NCBI RefSeq assembly: GCF_029846175.1
Contig: NZ_JARWAC010000008.1
Coordinates: forward strand, 1-64,000
Source: Sphaerisporangium sp. TRM90804
GTDB taxonomy: Bacteria; Actinomycetota; Actinomycetes; Streptosporangiales; Streptosporangiaceae
DNA: 64,000 bases
Direction of reading: 5' to 3'
Shown here: in pieces, positions 43,721 through 53,128 of the stretch
How the letters are laid out: each line of letters starts with the position of its first letter
Position numbering within the stretch: position 1 is the stretch's first letter
The notes under the pieces: model-generated
The model's database searches: none
The model's input: the letters and a program-made list of their open reading frames with translations, nothing else
Told to the model about the DNA's origin: nothing
Program-made: the position numbers and the translations under genes

Positions 43721-43866
43721 GCGGTAGGGAAACAGCTTTTCCGGCGAAGTCCGATGGCCGTCCTTCACGAACCGCGCCGCCGAAGAGTGTCAGGTATCGG
43801 TCATTGTCGGCCAGGTGAACACCTCGTACCGTTCTGACTACACGCTGTCGCCAGCAAGGAGAGAAC

Positions 43867-44538
43867 GTGCCCGATCTCGTGGCCCCCCAGCTCGTCGTCA
43901 ACAGTCGCATGATCTATTTCGGCTGGGTGCCGGCCGACCCCGAGGCCGTCGCCGCCCTGGTGCCCGCCGGTCTCACGCCGATGGCCAACCGTCAGGTGTT
44001 CATGAACCAGTACGTCGTCGACCGCGAGGAGCAGACCTCGGGCTTCGGCGCGTACTCGCTGACCTACATCGGGCCCGACCTGGAGGGCGCCTACGCTCCC
44101 GACGGCGTGACCCCCGGCCGGTGGTGGACCCACTACTTCAACTCCAGCAAGCTGGTGCGCGACTACGCCCGCGAACGCGGCGTGCCCGCGAGCGAGGGCC
44201 GCACGACGATCGAGGTGAACGGCGACACGCTGGTCGCCGTCACCGAGTCCGACGGCGTCCCGGTGATCCGCACGACCGCGCGGGTGGGGCAGACCGGCAC
44301 GGCGGTCAACCGCGGCCAGCTGCACTACATCACCGACGTCGGCGGGAAGCGGGTCAGCGGGTTCTACCCGTTCGTGGCCGAGCCGGTCGACCCGTTCGAG
44401 GTCGTCTCGCTGGAGTTCCTCGAGCCCGGCCACTCCGTCTACGCGCTGCGCCCGGCCGACCCGCTGCGGGTCGTGTGGGGCTTCTACTCCCCCCGATCGT
44501 CCTTCGCCTACCCCGGCGGCGAGTCGGCCATGGGGTGA
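43867..44538 (+). CDS. acetoacetate-decarboxylase-like protein
   Basis: A 223-residue protein from GTG 43867, with AAGGAGAG just upstream. It has the ADC-like beta-barrel pattern: FGWVPADPEAVAALVPAGLT near the start, MNQYVVDREEQTSGFGAYSL, YFNSSKLVRDYARERGVPAS in the middle and VVWGFYSPRSSFAYPGG at the end. In true acetoacetate decarboxylases a lysine forms a Schiff base; the position is not clearly conserved here, so it may be a member with another reaction. It stands alone and converges on the SNF2 gene. Confidence 0.65.
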   Translation: MPDLVAPQLVVNSRMIYFGWVPADPEAVAALVPAGLTPMANRQVFMNQYVVDREEQTSGFGAYSLTYIGPDLEGAYAPDGVTPGRWWTHYFNSSKLVRDYARERGVPASEGRTTIEVNGDTLVAVTESDGVPVIRTTARVGQTGTAVNRGQLHYITDVGGKRVSGFYPFVAEPVDPFEVVSLEFLEPGHSVYALRPADPLRVVWGFYSPRSSFAYPGGESAMG

Positions 44539-44555
44539 CGGCCGGGCGGGGACGT

Positions 44556-44590
44556 CCCGGGGCTCGCGGAGTCCGGCCGCGAGCCCCGGG
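44556..44590. terminator. hairpin between convergent genes
   Basis: CCCGGGGCTCGCGG pairs perfectly with CCGCGAGCCCCGGG around 7 bases. Confidence 0.8.
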
Positions 44591-44592
44591 CC

Positions 44593-46845
44593 TCACCGGC
44601 CGGGAGCCGTGACGCCGGCGGCGGGCCCCACCGCGAGGCGCCGCTGCTCCTCCTCCACGATCTGGCGCGCCAGCGCCTGCTCCGAGACGTCGATCGCGTC
44701 GGGGGTCGACTCCGCCAGGTCGCTGCGGCGGGCGTAGGCGTCGAACAGCAGCGTCTTCTCGCCGAGGATGTCCAGCATGCGCTGGTCGACGCTGTCGGGC
44801 GTCAGCATGCGGTGCACCTGCACCTTGCGGGTCTGCCCCATGCGGTGCGCCCGCCCGACGGCCTGGCTCTCCATGGTCGGCTTCACCTGCGGCTCACAGA
44901 GGATCACGACGGACGCCGCCTGCAGGTTGAGGCCCACCCCGCCGGCCTGGATCTGCCCGAGCAGCACGGCGTGGCCGGGGGCCGCGGTGAACTCGTCGAC
45001 GACCTGCTGGCGTTTCTCCACGCTGAGCCCGCCGGTGATCGGCCCGTGCACCCGGCGGTGCCCGCCGGGGCCGTGCCCGTCGGCCCGGACGTCGGCCAGG
45101 GCGTCGTGGACGGCGGTCACGACGTCGCGGAAGTAGGAGAAGACCACGACCTTCACACCGGTGGAGGCGGCCTCGTCGACCAGCTCGACGAGGCGCTCCA
45201 GCTTGGCCGAGGTCTTCGGCACGGCGTAGGCGGCGCGGCGCATGGCCATGAAGTTCCCGCGGGTCACCGCCTCGCGGTAGGCGGTCAGGTCGGCGGGGCT
45301 GAAGGCCTCCCACTCGTCCACGTGCACCAGGTCGGGCAGCTCGGTGAGCACGTCCTCCTGGTTGCGGCGCAGGTAGACCGGCGCGACGGCCCTGCGGAAC
45401 GCCTGCGCGCCCGCGGCGGCGTCGCTGCCGCGGACGCCGGCGGCGAGGTCGGGCCGCAGGTAGCCGAGCAGGCTGCGGAACTCCTCGACCCGGTTCTCCA
45501 TCGGGGTGCCGCTCATGAACAGGACGCGGTCGGTGCGCCCGCACCACGTGGCGACGGCCTTGGACCGGCGGGCCTCGGGGTTCTTGACGTAGTGCGCCTC
45601 GTCGACGACCAGCATGCCGAGCGGGACCTCGCCACCGGTCTCCAGCCGGTGCAGGGAGTCGATGGTGGTCACCGCGACGTCGCCCTCGCGCAGCCACGCG
45701 GCCAGGGCGGCGGCCCGTTCGGGGCCGTGCAGCGGGTAGGCCTTCAGGGTGCTGCGGTTCTCGATCTCCCGCGTCCAGTTGATCAGGACGCTGGCCGGGC
45801 AGGCGACCAGGAAGTGGGTGGCCCCGCGCGCCTTGAGGTGGGCGAGGACGGCCACGGCCTGGACGGTCTTGCCGAGGCCCATCTCGTCGCCCAGGATCAC
45901 CCGCTTCTGCGCGAGCGCGAAGCGCGCGCCGAACGACTGGTACCCGCGCAGCGACACCCGGCGGTGGGTGTCGTCGAGCTCCTGGGCCCGGACCCTGGTG
46001 GAGACCTCCTCGGGCAGGAAGCCCTCGGCGGCGACGTGGTCGGGCTCCAGGGCGGCCAGCTCGGCGAGCAGGTTGTAGTACTCGGCCGCGCGCAGCTCGA
46101 AGTCGACCCACGCCTCGATGCCGGACGCCGGCGGGCGGAGCAGGTCGACGGAGGCCTGGTTGAGCAGCAGCCGCGTGCCCGACGCGCTCGCCGCCGTGAG
46201 CGTCCCGGCCAGCCCGGCGATCGCCGTCCGCGCCCGGTGGCGGCCCTTGTGCCCCGCGAGCAGCATGCGCAGCCGCCCCCGGGCCGGCTGCGCGGCGGGC
46301 AGCAGGGCCGCCAGCTCGCCCGCGAGGTGCCGCGCGGCGGCGCAGGCGCGCGGCAGGTCGGGGCCGGCGGCGACCAGCCGGTACAGCGCGATGAGCAGGG
46401 CCGTGGTCTCGGGGTCCTGCCGCTCGGCGTCGACGCGGACGCTGACGGTCTCCTCCGCGGCCTGGGCGATCTGCCGGGCGGCGGCGTGCACCTGGCCGGC
46501 GGTGCGGGCCCCGATGCCGGGCAGCAGCTGCAGCGCGTACGGCGTGGCGTCCAGGACGCGCAGGACGGTCGTGTAGCCGCCCTCCTGCAGGGCGCCGAGG
46601 CGCAGCCTGCCGCCGGTGACGTCCTTCAGGCGCGCGACGGGGATCTCGGCGAGCTCCGCGCGCGCCGATCGCGCCCGCACGGCCGACAGCGCCTGATGGA
46701 CCTCGGCGCGGGCGCGGGCGTCGTCGGCGAGCAGCGTGCGGGCGGCGGCGAACAGGTGCTCCGCCGCCGCCAGGAGCGCTCTGACCTCCCGGGGCGCGGG
46801 CAGCCCTGAACCCGCCGCCTCGACGTCTCTGCCGACCGTGTCCAA
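44593..46845 (-). CDS. SNF2-family DNA-dependent ATPase/helicase
   Basis: A 750-residue protein. Residues 1-270 are a helical N-terminal region containing an HhH-like segment (ALQLLPGIGARTAGQVHAAA). Helicase motif I is GDEMGLGKTVQA (about 318-329), II is VVDEAHYVKN, III is FMSGTPMENR. Motif V is GGVGLNLQAASVVI and VI is QAVGRAHRMGQTRK. These are the RapA/SNF2 motifs with a DEAH box. It moves on double-stranded DNA and may remodel protein-DNA complexes; no methylase or nuclease is adjacent. The TTG start at 46845 follows GGAAGG-type purines; a GTG at 46836 is also possible. Confidence 0.9.
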   Translation of the reverse strand: MDTVGRDVEAAGSGLPAPREVRALLAAAEHLFAAARTLLADDARARAEVHQALSAVRARSARAELAEIPVARLKDVTGGRLRLGALQEGGYTTVLRVLDATPYALQLLPGIGARTAGQVHAAARQIAQAAEETVSVRVDAERQDPETTALLIALYRLVAAGPDLPRACAAARHLAGELAALLPAAQPARGRLRMLLAGHKGRHRARTAIAGLAGTLTAASASGTRLLLNQASVDLLRPPASGIEAWVDFELRAAEYYNLLAELAALEPDHVAAEGFLPEEVSTRVRAQELDDTHRRVSLRGYQSFGARFALAQKRVILGDEMGLGKTVQAVAVLAHLKARGATHFLVACPASVLINWTREIENRSTLKAYPLHGPERAAALAAWLREGDVAVTTIDSLHRLETGGEVPLGMLVVDEAHYVKNPEARRSKAVATWCGRTDRVLFMSGTPMENRVEEFRSLLGYLRPDLAAGVRGSDAAAGAQAFRRAVAPVYLRRNQEDVLTELPDLVHVDEWEAFSPADLTAYREAVTRGNFMAMRRAAYAVPKTSAKLERLVELVDEAASTGVKVVVFSYFRDVVTAVHDALADVRADGHGPGGHRRVHGPITGGLSVEKRQQVVDEFTAAPGHAVLLGQIQAGGVGLNLQAASVVILCEPQVKPTMESQAVGRAHRMGQTRKVQVHRMLTPDSVDQRMLDILGEKTLLFDAYARRSDLAESTPDAIDVSEQALARQIVEEEQRRLAVGPAAGVTAPGR

Positions 46846-46942
46846 GCCCTTCGCCTTCCCGCCGCGGCCCGGAATACACGGGTTACCGTCGCGGTCCGCG
46901 CGGCGGTTGTCAACGGGGGGTGCGGCGGGGGTCTGGGAGGCC

Positions 46943-46968
46943 GCGGGGCCGGCGTCGTCCGGCCCCGC
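46943..46968. terminator. hairpin downstream of the gene at 46987
   Basis: GCGGGGCCGG pairs with CCGGCCCCGC around 6 bases, in the gap before the SNF2 gene. Confidence 0.65.
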
Positions 46969-46986
46969 GTCGCGCCGGCCGGCCGC

Positions 46987-47505
46987 TCAGTCGCCCGGCG
47001 CGCCGGCGGCCGATGCCGTCATGGCGGGGACGAGGCGGTAGTCGCGCTGGAAGACGAGGTTGTGCAGGTCGGCCGTGACGATGGCGCGCATTGCGGGCAG
47101 CACCTCCGCCGCCTGCTCCTCGGTGAAGACGTTGAGCGGCCAGTCGTGGACGGTCGCGCCGCGCAGGTGCGGATGGTGGAACCCGGCCCCGTAGAACGCG
47201 CGGATGGTGACCGGGTCGACGTCCGCGGCGCGCTGCTCGGGCCACCAGAGCGTCCACCGCGCCTCCACGCCGCCGTCGGCCGACCGCCGCAGGCCTTCGG
47301 CCTCGACGCGGCCCGTCCCGAGCAGCAGGTGGGTGTCGATCTCGTCGAGCGCCTGCCGCGCGTAGGGGTCGAGCAGCTCGACGGCGGCGGCGAAGAGGCG
47401 TTCCTTGTCGTCGCGGGACTGCGCCCCGCCGTGCGAGTGGTCCCGCAGGTCGGCGAAGTGCCGCAGCAGCGCTCCGACGTGTGCGGGCTGGTCGGTCGCA
47501 CCCAT
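46987..47505 (-). CDS. uncharacterised soluble protein
   Basis: A 172-residue protein from ATG 47505, with a perfect AGGAGGT ribosome site. It is a mixed alpha/beta chain: PYARQALDEIDTHLLLGTGR, a strand region VEARWTLWWPEQRAADVDPV, then AGFHHPHLRGATVHDWPLNV, which is rich in His, and a helix EEQAAEVLPAMRAIV. The His cluster could bind metal. No signal peptide or membrane helix. Function unknown. It is divergent from the carboxypeptidase gene. Confidence 0.7.
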   Translation of the reverse strand: MGATDQPAHVGALLRHFADLRDHSHGGAQSRDDKERLFAAAVELLDPYARQALDEIDTHLLLGTGRVEAEGLRRSADGGVEARWTLWWPEQRAADVDPVTIRAFYGAGFHHPHLRGATVHDWPLNVFTEEQAAEVLPAMRAIVTADLHNLVFQRDYRLVPAMTASAAGAPGD

Positions 47506-47656
47506 GGGACCTCCTGTGTTCGCGCTCGCCCGGACGCCGTGACGTTCCGGGCAAGGGCTGTCCTTCCCCGTACGCACCGGTACTTCTGCCGCCCTGAACC
47601 AGGTTTTCACCCCGATATAGAGGTAAAAAACGGGCGTGCGGCTTAGGATCCGGCCC

Positions 47657-48676
47657 GTGACCATGGTGACTGGATTCAGGGGGAAATGGCGGTCGGTCGC
47701 GTACACGGGCGCGATCGTCCTTGCGGCGACGCTCCCCGGCGCGGTGCCCGCCCACGCCCTGACAGCACCCGCCGAGGGCGTGCGGTCCCTTCCGCCTCAG
47801 CCCTCGCCCGCCACCCCGGCTGCGTCCGGCGCGTTCGCGACCTTCCCCGCCCCCCTCCCGTTCCCGCCGGTCACCCCGGCGGCGGGCCGCACCGCGTCCG
47901 AGCTCCTGGCGGCGCCGCCCACCGTCTCCGCGCGGACGGCCTACCTGGTCGACGTCTCGCCGGACAGGGCGAGGAGGGTGCTGTACAGCAAGCGGGCCTC
48001 GGCACGGGTGCCGGTGGCGAGCCTCAACAAGGTCATGACCGCCTACGTCGTGCTGCGCGAGGCCGAGCTGAGCGACACCGTCAGGGTGTCGGCGGCGGAC
48101 GTGCGCCACGCGGCCTCGAAGAACGCCACGCACGCCTCCCTGCGCGCCGGTGAGCGGCTGACCGTCAAGGAGCTGCTCTACGCGCTGATGCTGCCGTCCG
48201 GCGCCGACGCCTCCCACGCCCTCGCCGGGCGTTACGGCCCGGGAGAGAAGCGCTTCGTCGCCAAGATGAACGCGGCGGCGCGTGAGCTCGGCCTGACGAA
48301 CACCCGCTACACCACCTCCGACGGCCTCACCTCGGGGGCGGCCGGGTGGTCCACGGCCGCCGACCAGGTGCGGCTGGCCCGGATCGCGCTGGCCGACCCC
48401 GCCCTGCGCGCGATCGCCGGCGCCGAACGCCGGATGGTCGCCCGCACGGCGGCACACCGGGCCCACGTGTGGCTCAACTCCAACGAGCTGATCGGCACCG
48501 TGCCCGGCGTGATCGGCGTCAAGACCGGCTACACCCGCGCGGCCGGCGCCTGCCTGCTGTTCGCCACCGAGCGCGGCGGGCGCCTGCTGATCGGCGCGGT
48601 CCTCGGCGACACCACACGCGCCCGCCGCTTCGTGACCGCCCGCCGGCTGCTGACCTGGGCCGGGGGCGCCGTCTGA
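47657..48676 (+). CDS. D-alanyl-D-alanine carboxypeptidase (PBP5/S11 type) with altered SxN motif
   Basis: A 339-residue secreted enzyme. I start at GTG 47657 (GGATCC upstream); GTG 47636 and ATG 47663 are alternatives. The signal peptide ends near PAHA (about 34). The S11 motifs are ASLNKV, with the nucleophile S122 and K125, then SGADASHALA at 181-190, and GVKTGYT near 290. The second motif is normally SGN; here Asn is replaced by Ala. The enzyme trims the terminal D-Ala of peptidoglycan stem peptides; the change may lower activity or alter specificity. It lacks the C-terminal amphipathic anchor of PBP5. Confidence 0.85.
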   Translation: MTMVTGFRGKWRSVAYTGAIVLAATLPGAVPAHALTAPAEGVRSLPPQPSPATPAASGAFATFPAPLPFPPVTPAAGRTASELLAAPPTVSARTAYLVDVSPDRARRVLYSKRASARVPVASLNKVMTAYVVLREAELSDTVRVSAADVRHAASKNATHASLRAGERLTVKELLYALMLPSGADASHALAGRYGPGEKRFVAKMNAAARELGLTNTRYTTSDGLTSGAAGWSTAADQVRLARIALADPALRAIAGAERRMVARTAAHRAHVWLNSNELIGTVPGVIGVKTGYTRAAGACLLFATERGGRLLIGAVLGDTTRARRFVTARRLLTWAGGAV

Positions 48677-48797
48677 CGGCCCCGGGGCGGCCCGGGAACG
48701 GCTTCGCGGCCGGGCACGGGCCGTCTCGGCGCAGCCGGGGACGGCCCTCGGCCAGGGGGTCTCGGCCGGTGCGTTTCGGCCGCGAGAGCCGCCTCGG

Positions 48798-49346
48798 TCA
48801 GGGACGGGCCATCGCGTCGAGCGTCTCCTGCATGTGCTTGAGCAGCTCGCCCTTGCGCACCTCGAGGATGAGCTCGGCGATCTCGGCGTTGTCCTCGATC
48901 ATGTCGCGAAGGCCGGTCCTGCCGGGGCCGTGGACGAAGCTGTGGCGCACCAGCGTGCGGTCGGGGGTGTCGCCGGGCTCTAGGTCGTAGCGCCAGGTGG
49001 ACCCGGGGCGCTCGGGGTCGTCGGCGGGGTCGAGCACCACCCAGGCGAAGGTGCTGGGGCGGACGGCCTCGGTGACCATGCACGTCACCGTCCAGACCCG
49101 GCCCTCGCGGCGGTTGCGCCCCTCGAAGCGCGTCCCCGGCTTCAGCTCCGGCTCGGCGCCGCTCACCCAGGCGCCGTGCTCGCACTCGGGGCTCCACTCG
49201 CCGATGCGCGGCACCGACGTGATGAGATCCCACAGCCGCTCGCGCGGCACGTCGACATGGGTCTCCAGCTCGACACGCGTTCCGGTGATGCCGTAGTCCT
49301 CCACGCCGACCTCCGCGCGATCGTGATCCTCCGGTGGTGCCTCCAT
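48798..49346 (-). CDS. SRPBCC-family (polyketide cyclase-like) protein
   Basis: A 182-residue protein from ATG 49346. It has the START/SRPBCC helix-grip pattern: RVELETHVDVPRERLWDLIT, SVPRIGEWSPECEHG, GTRFEGRNRREGRVWTVTCM, and a long C-terminal helix (IAELILEVRKGELLKHMQET). Proteins of this type bind hydrophobic ligands; some are cyclases or dehydratases, others have no known substrate. It is a single gene. Confidence 0.85.
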   Translation of the reverse strand: MEAPPEDHDRAEVGVEDYGITGTRVELETHVDVPRERLWDLITSVPRIGEWSPECEHGAWVSGAEPELKPGTRFEGRNRREGRVWTVTCMVTEAVRPSTFAWVVLDPADDPERPGSTWRYDLEPGDTPDRTLVRHSFVHGPGRTGLRDMIEDNAEIAELILEVRKGELLKHMQETLDAMARP

Positions 49347-49611
49347 TCTCGACCGGCGCACGCGTTCGGCAACAGGCGTGCCGGCGGACTGGGGGTGAAA
49401 CGGTCCATTGCGGGGGGAGCCGCGCCGGGCCCGCGTCTTGCCGGGGCGGTGAGGGGGGCGCGGGAAGGCCGCCGTGACAGATCTGGGTGTGGGCATTCTC
49501 CGAGATTTACGTGTCGCGTCACCCTTCCGCCCGCGGCGTGATCACCGGCGCGGGTTACCTGTCCCGGGGGCCTCGCGCCCCGCCTCTCGTCGCCGTCCCG
49601 AAGGAGAACAC

Positions 49612-52600
49612 GTGGTGCGCCGCGCCATCGTCATCGCGCTCGCCGTCCCGGGGATACTGCTCGGCGGGGCCGTTCCGGCGCTCGCCGAGCCGCCGGGCGA
49701 TCCGGTGCCCGTCGCCGGGCCGTTCCAGCCCGGGGAGGGGCGGTTCGCCGCCCCGTCGTCCAAGGTGTCGGAGCCGCTGCTGATGAGCGGCGCCGCCGAA
49801 CCGGTGCCGTACATCGAGACCGCCCGGCGCACCCGCCCCGTCGCGCCGGGGACCACCCTCACCTCCTTCGACCGGCTGGACGCCAAGGGGTGGCTGCGCG
49901 CCGACCTGCTGAAGGTCGACCTGGCGGACGACGGGGTGCGCGCCGGCTACCTCTCGCCCGAGCGGGTGGCCGCCGTCGAGCCGCTGTCGAGGCAGGCCGA
50001 GCGGGCCGGGGCGATCGCCGGCGTGAACGGCGACTTCTTCGACATCAACAACACCGGCGCGGCGCTGGGCGCGGGCGTGGACGACGGCGTGCTGGTCAAG
50101 TCGGCGGTGCCCGGCTGGACGGGCCCGACGGCGGGGCTGGACACCGGCGGCCTCGGCCAGGTCACGCGGGTGCTGCTGGACGGGCGGGTGACGCTGCCGG
50201 GCGGTCGCACCCAGCCCCTGGACCAGCTCAACGCCCACTTCGTCGAGAAGGACGGCTTGGGCGCGTTCACCGCACTGTGGGGCACGGCCTCACGCGCCCG
50301 GGTCGCCGCGGACGGCGCCCAGCGGGTCGCCGAGGCGCTGGTCGTGGACGGCGAGGTGGTCTCGGTCAGCGACACGCTGGGCGCCGGCGACATCCCGGCC
50401 GACGGGTTCGTGCTGGTCGGCAGGGAGGCGGGCGGCGACCTCCTGCGCACGCTCAAGCCCGGCGACGCCGTGGGGCTGACCTACAGGCCCCGGGCCGAGA
50501 GCGGCAGGACGCCCGCGTTCGCCGTCGGCGGCAACCAGGCGCTCATCGAGGACGGCCGCGTCCTCCCGCTCACCGACCCCGCCGCCCATCCCCGCACGGC
50601 CGCGGGCTTCTCCGAGGACCGCCGGACGATGTACCTGCTGACCGTGGACGGCCGTCAGGTGGACAGCCGCGGCGTCACCATGCTGGAGCTGGCCGAGCTG
50701 ATGCGCGAGGCCGGGGCGCACGACGCGCTCAACCTGGACGGCGGCGGCTCCTCCACCATGCTCGCCCGCGAGCCCGGCCAGGCCCGCGGCACGGTCGAGA
50801 ACCAGCCGTCCGACGGCGCCGAGCGGCACACGCCCAACGGCATCGGCCTGTTCGCGGCACGGGGCAGCGGGAGGCTGAAGGGCTTCTGGGTGGAGACCGC
50901 CGCCGACCCGGCGGCCGCGCCCGGCGTCGGTCCCACGCGCGGCGGCAGGCCCGACCGCGTGTTCACCGGCCTTACCCGCAAGCTGGTCGCCCGGGGCTAC
51001 GACGAGACCTACGGCCCGGCCGAGGGCGCCCCGCGGTGGCACTCGACGGGCCCCGCGGGCACGGTCGACGAGGCGGGCGTGTTCCGCGGGCGGGTCGCCG
51101 GCGACGTCACCGTGAAGGCATCCAGGGGGACGGCCCGCGGCGAGATCAAGCTCACCGTGCTCGACCGCCTCACCCGGCTCGGCGCCACCGCCGACCGGGT
51201 CACGATCGCCTCGCCGGAGGCCACCGGCCGGTTCGGCGTCGTCGGCTTCGACCGGGACGGCTTCACCGCCCCGGTCGAGCCCTCCGACGTCAAGCTGACC
51301 TACGACACCTCGGCCTTCGCCATCGCGGCCGGGCCGGACGGCGACTTCGTGGTCACGCCGCGCAAGTCGTACGGCTCCGCGCTGGTCACCGCCGAGGTGG
51401 CCGGGGTGCGCACCGCCGTGCCGGTGAGCGTCGGCCTGGAGAGCAGGACCGTGGCCGGCTTCGAGGACGGCGCCCGGTGGCGGTTCGGCACCGCGCGCGC
51501 CGGCGGCGCCGTCGAGCCGGTCGCCGAGGGGCACACCGGGCCCGGACTGCGGCTGTCGTACGACTTCACCCGGTCGACCGCGACCCGCACCGCCTACGCC
51601 TACCCGCCGGAGCCGATCACGATCGAAGGACAGCCGCAGGCCCTCGGCGCCTGGGTGTACGGCCACGGCAAGGGCGAGTGGACGGCCTTCACGGTGACGG
51701 ACGCGGCCGGCCAGTCGTTCTCGGTCTACGGCCCCTACATCACCTGGGAGGGCTGGAAGCGCCTGGAGGTGGCGGTCCCCGCCTCCGTCGCCTACCCGAT
51801 CCAGGTCACCCGGTTCTACACCATCGAGACGGGCGCCGACCGGCGATACACCGGCGAGGTGATCATCGACGACGTCACCGCCGAGCTGCCGCCCTCGGTG
51901 CAGACGCCGCCCGCCCCGGCGCCGGAGCCGGACCCGCTCGTGGTGCGCGACGGCACCGTGGACGGGCGGAAGTGGCGGTTCGCGGTGGTGTCCGACGCCC
52001 AGTTCGTGGCCCAGGACCCCGACAGCGTCTGGGTACAGCGGGCCCGCCGCACCCTGCGCGAGGCGGTCGCGGCCAAGCCCGACTTCCTGGTGGTCAACGG
52101 CGACTGGGTGGACACCGGATACCCGGCAGACCTGGCCCTGGCAAAGAAGATCTTCGACGAGGAGATCGGCGACCGGCTGCCGTACTACTACGTGCCCGGC
52201 AACCACGAGATCTACGGCACCGGCTCGATCGACGGCTTCACCCGGGTGTTCGGCCCCGCCTCGCGGACCTTCGACCACAAGGGCACCCGCTTCGTCCTGC
52301 TCGACTCCTCCACCGGCTCCTACCGCACCGGATCGTTCGACCAGATCCGCATGCTGCGCGCCGCTCTCGACGGGGCGGCGGAGGATGACACGATCAACTC
52401 GGTGACGGTGTTCGCGCACCACCCGCCGCGCGACCCCCTGCCCGCCAAGAACAGTCAGCTCGGCGACCGCAAGGAGGCCGCGCTCGTCGAGGAGTGGCTC
52501 GGCGGGTTCCGCGAGCGCTCCGGCAAGGGCGCGGCGTACGTGGGCTCGCACGTGGGGGTCTTCGACGCCGGGCGGGTGGACGGCGTGCCGTACTTCGTCA

Positions 52601-53073
52601 ACGGCAACGCGGGCAAGGCGCCCGCCGCGCCGCGCGGCGGGTTCAACGGCTGGACGCTGTTCGGCGTGGACCCGCTGAGCAGGGCGGAGATCGAGATCAC
52701 CCGCCGCCTGCCGTTCCTGCGGTCGCCCGGGTGGCTGTACGCGGAGGTCCGGCCGCACGTGGACGAGCTGGCCGTCGAGGCGCCCGGGCGGGTCGCCGCC
52801 GGGGAGACGGCGCTGGTGCGGGCGTCGGTCACCCAGCACGGCCGCACGCTGCCGCTGGCCTACCCGATGAGCGCCGACTGGAGCGCGTCGCCGAACGTGC
52901 GCGTCGGCGACCGCGCGGGTCTGCGCGCCCACCACGTGGCGTGGTTCGACGCGGAGACCGGCGAGCTGCACGCGCGGCGGGCCGGCACGGTCACGCTGGC
53001 GGTGACCGTCAACGGCGTGACCCGGCGGGCGACGGTCGAGCTGATCGCGGAGGCCGCCGCCAAGGCCTCCTGA
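49612..53073 (+). CDS. large secreted phosphodiester glycosidase / metallophosphoesterase fusion
   Basis: A protein of 1153 residues from GTG 49612 (AAGGAG upstream; GTG 49615 also possible). Signal peptide to about residue 26 (ending ALA). Residues about 80-420 are a NAGPA/phosphodiester-glycosidase domain (GVNGDFFDINNTG, ALNLDGGGSSTML, NGIGLFAA). Then come Ig-like and carbohydrate-binding-like beta domains (about 420-770). The last part (about 780-1060) is a calcineurin-type phosphoesterase: VVSDAQF, NGDWVDTGYP, GNHEIYG, FAHHPPRD and GSHVGVF give the bimetal ligands. It probably degrades phosphate-linked surface glycans or teichoic-like polymers. The gene is monocistronic. Confidence 0.85.
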   Translation: MVRRAIVIALAVPGILLGGAVPALAEPPGDPVPVAGPFQPGEGRFAAPSSKVSEPLLMSGAAEPVPYIETARRTRPVAPGTTLTSFDRLDAKGWLRADLLKVDLADDGVRAGYLSPERVAAVEPLSRQAERAGAIAGVNGDFFDINNTGAALGAGVDDGVLVKSAVPGWTGPTAGLDTGGLGQVTRVLLDGRVTLPGGRTQPLDQLNAHFVEKDGLGAFTALWGTASRARVAADGAQRVAEALVVDGEVVSVSDTLGAGDIPADGFVLVGREAGGDLLRTLKPGDAVGLTYRPRAESGRTPAFAVGGNQALIEDGRVLPLTDPAAHPRTAAGFSEDRRTMYLLTVDGRQVDSRGVTMLELAELMREAGAHDALNLDGGGSSTMLAREPGQARGTVENQPSDGAERHTPNGIGLFAARGSGRLKGFWVETAADPAAAPGVGPTRGGRPDRVFTGLTRKLVARGYDETYGPAEGAPRWHSTGPAGTVDEAGVFRGRVAGDVTVKASRGTARGEIKLTVLDRLTRLGATADRVTIASPEATGRFGVVGFDRDGFTAPVEPSDVKLTYDTSAFAIAAGPDGDFVVTPRKSYGSALVTAEVAGVRTAVPVSVGLESRTVAGFEDGARWRFGTARAGGAVEPVAEGHTGPGLRLSYDFTRSTATRTAYAYPPEPITIEGQPQALGAWVYGHGKGEWTAFTVTDAAGQSFSVYGPYITWEGWKRLEVAVPASVAYPIQVTRFYTIETGADRRYTGEVIIDDVTAELPPSVQTPPAPAPEPDPLVVRDGTVDGRKWRFAVVSDAQFVAQDPDSVWVQRARRTLREAVAAKPDFLVVNGDWVDTGYPADLALAKKIFDEEIGDRLPYYYVPGNHEIYGTGSIDGFTRVFGPASRTFDHKGTRFVLLDSSTGSYRTGSFDQIRMLRAALDGAAEDDTINSVTVFAHHPPRDPLPAKNSQLGDRKEAALVEEWLGGFRERSGKGAAYVGSHVGVFDAGRVDGVPYFVNGNAGKAPAAPRGGFNGWTLFGVDPLSRAEIEITRRLPFLRSPGWLYAEVRPHVDELAVEAPGRVAAGETALVRASVTQHGRTLPLAYPMSADWSASPNVRVGDRAGLRAHHVAWFDAETGELHARRAGTVTLAVTVNGVTRRATVELIAEAAAKAS

Positions 53074-53086
53074 CCCGAACGCGCGA

Positions 53087-53111
53087 GCGCGGCGCCCCCC
53101 GGGCGCCGCGC
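53087..53111. terminator. hairpin downstream of the fusion gene
   Basis: GCGCGGCGCCC pairs with GGGCGCCGCGC around CCC, between convergent genes. Confidence 0.75.
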
Positions 53112-53128
53112 CTCACCGCCGGCGGTGG

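Noticed and set aside
44812-46809. A 665-codon + strand frame opposite the SNF2 gene
   Set aside because: Antisense shadow of a gene with all helicase motifs.
50290-52971. An 893-codon - strand frame opposite the secreted fusion protein
   Set aside because: Its composition (His, Arg, Gly, Pro-rich, no motifs) is that of an antisense shadow; the + strand protein has clear domains.
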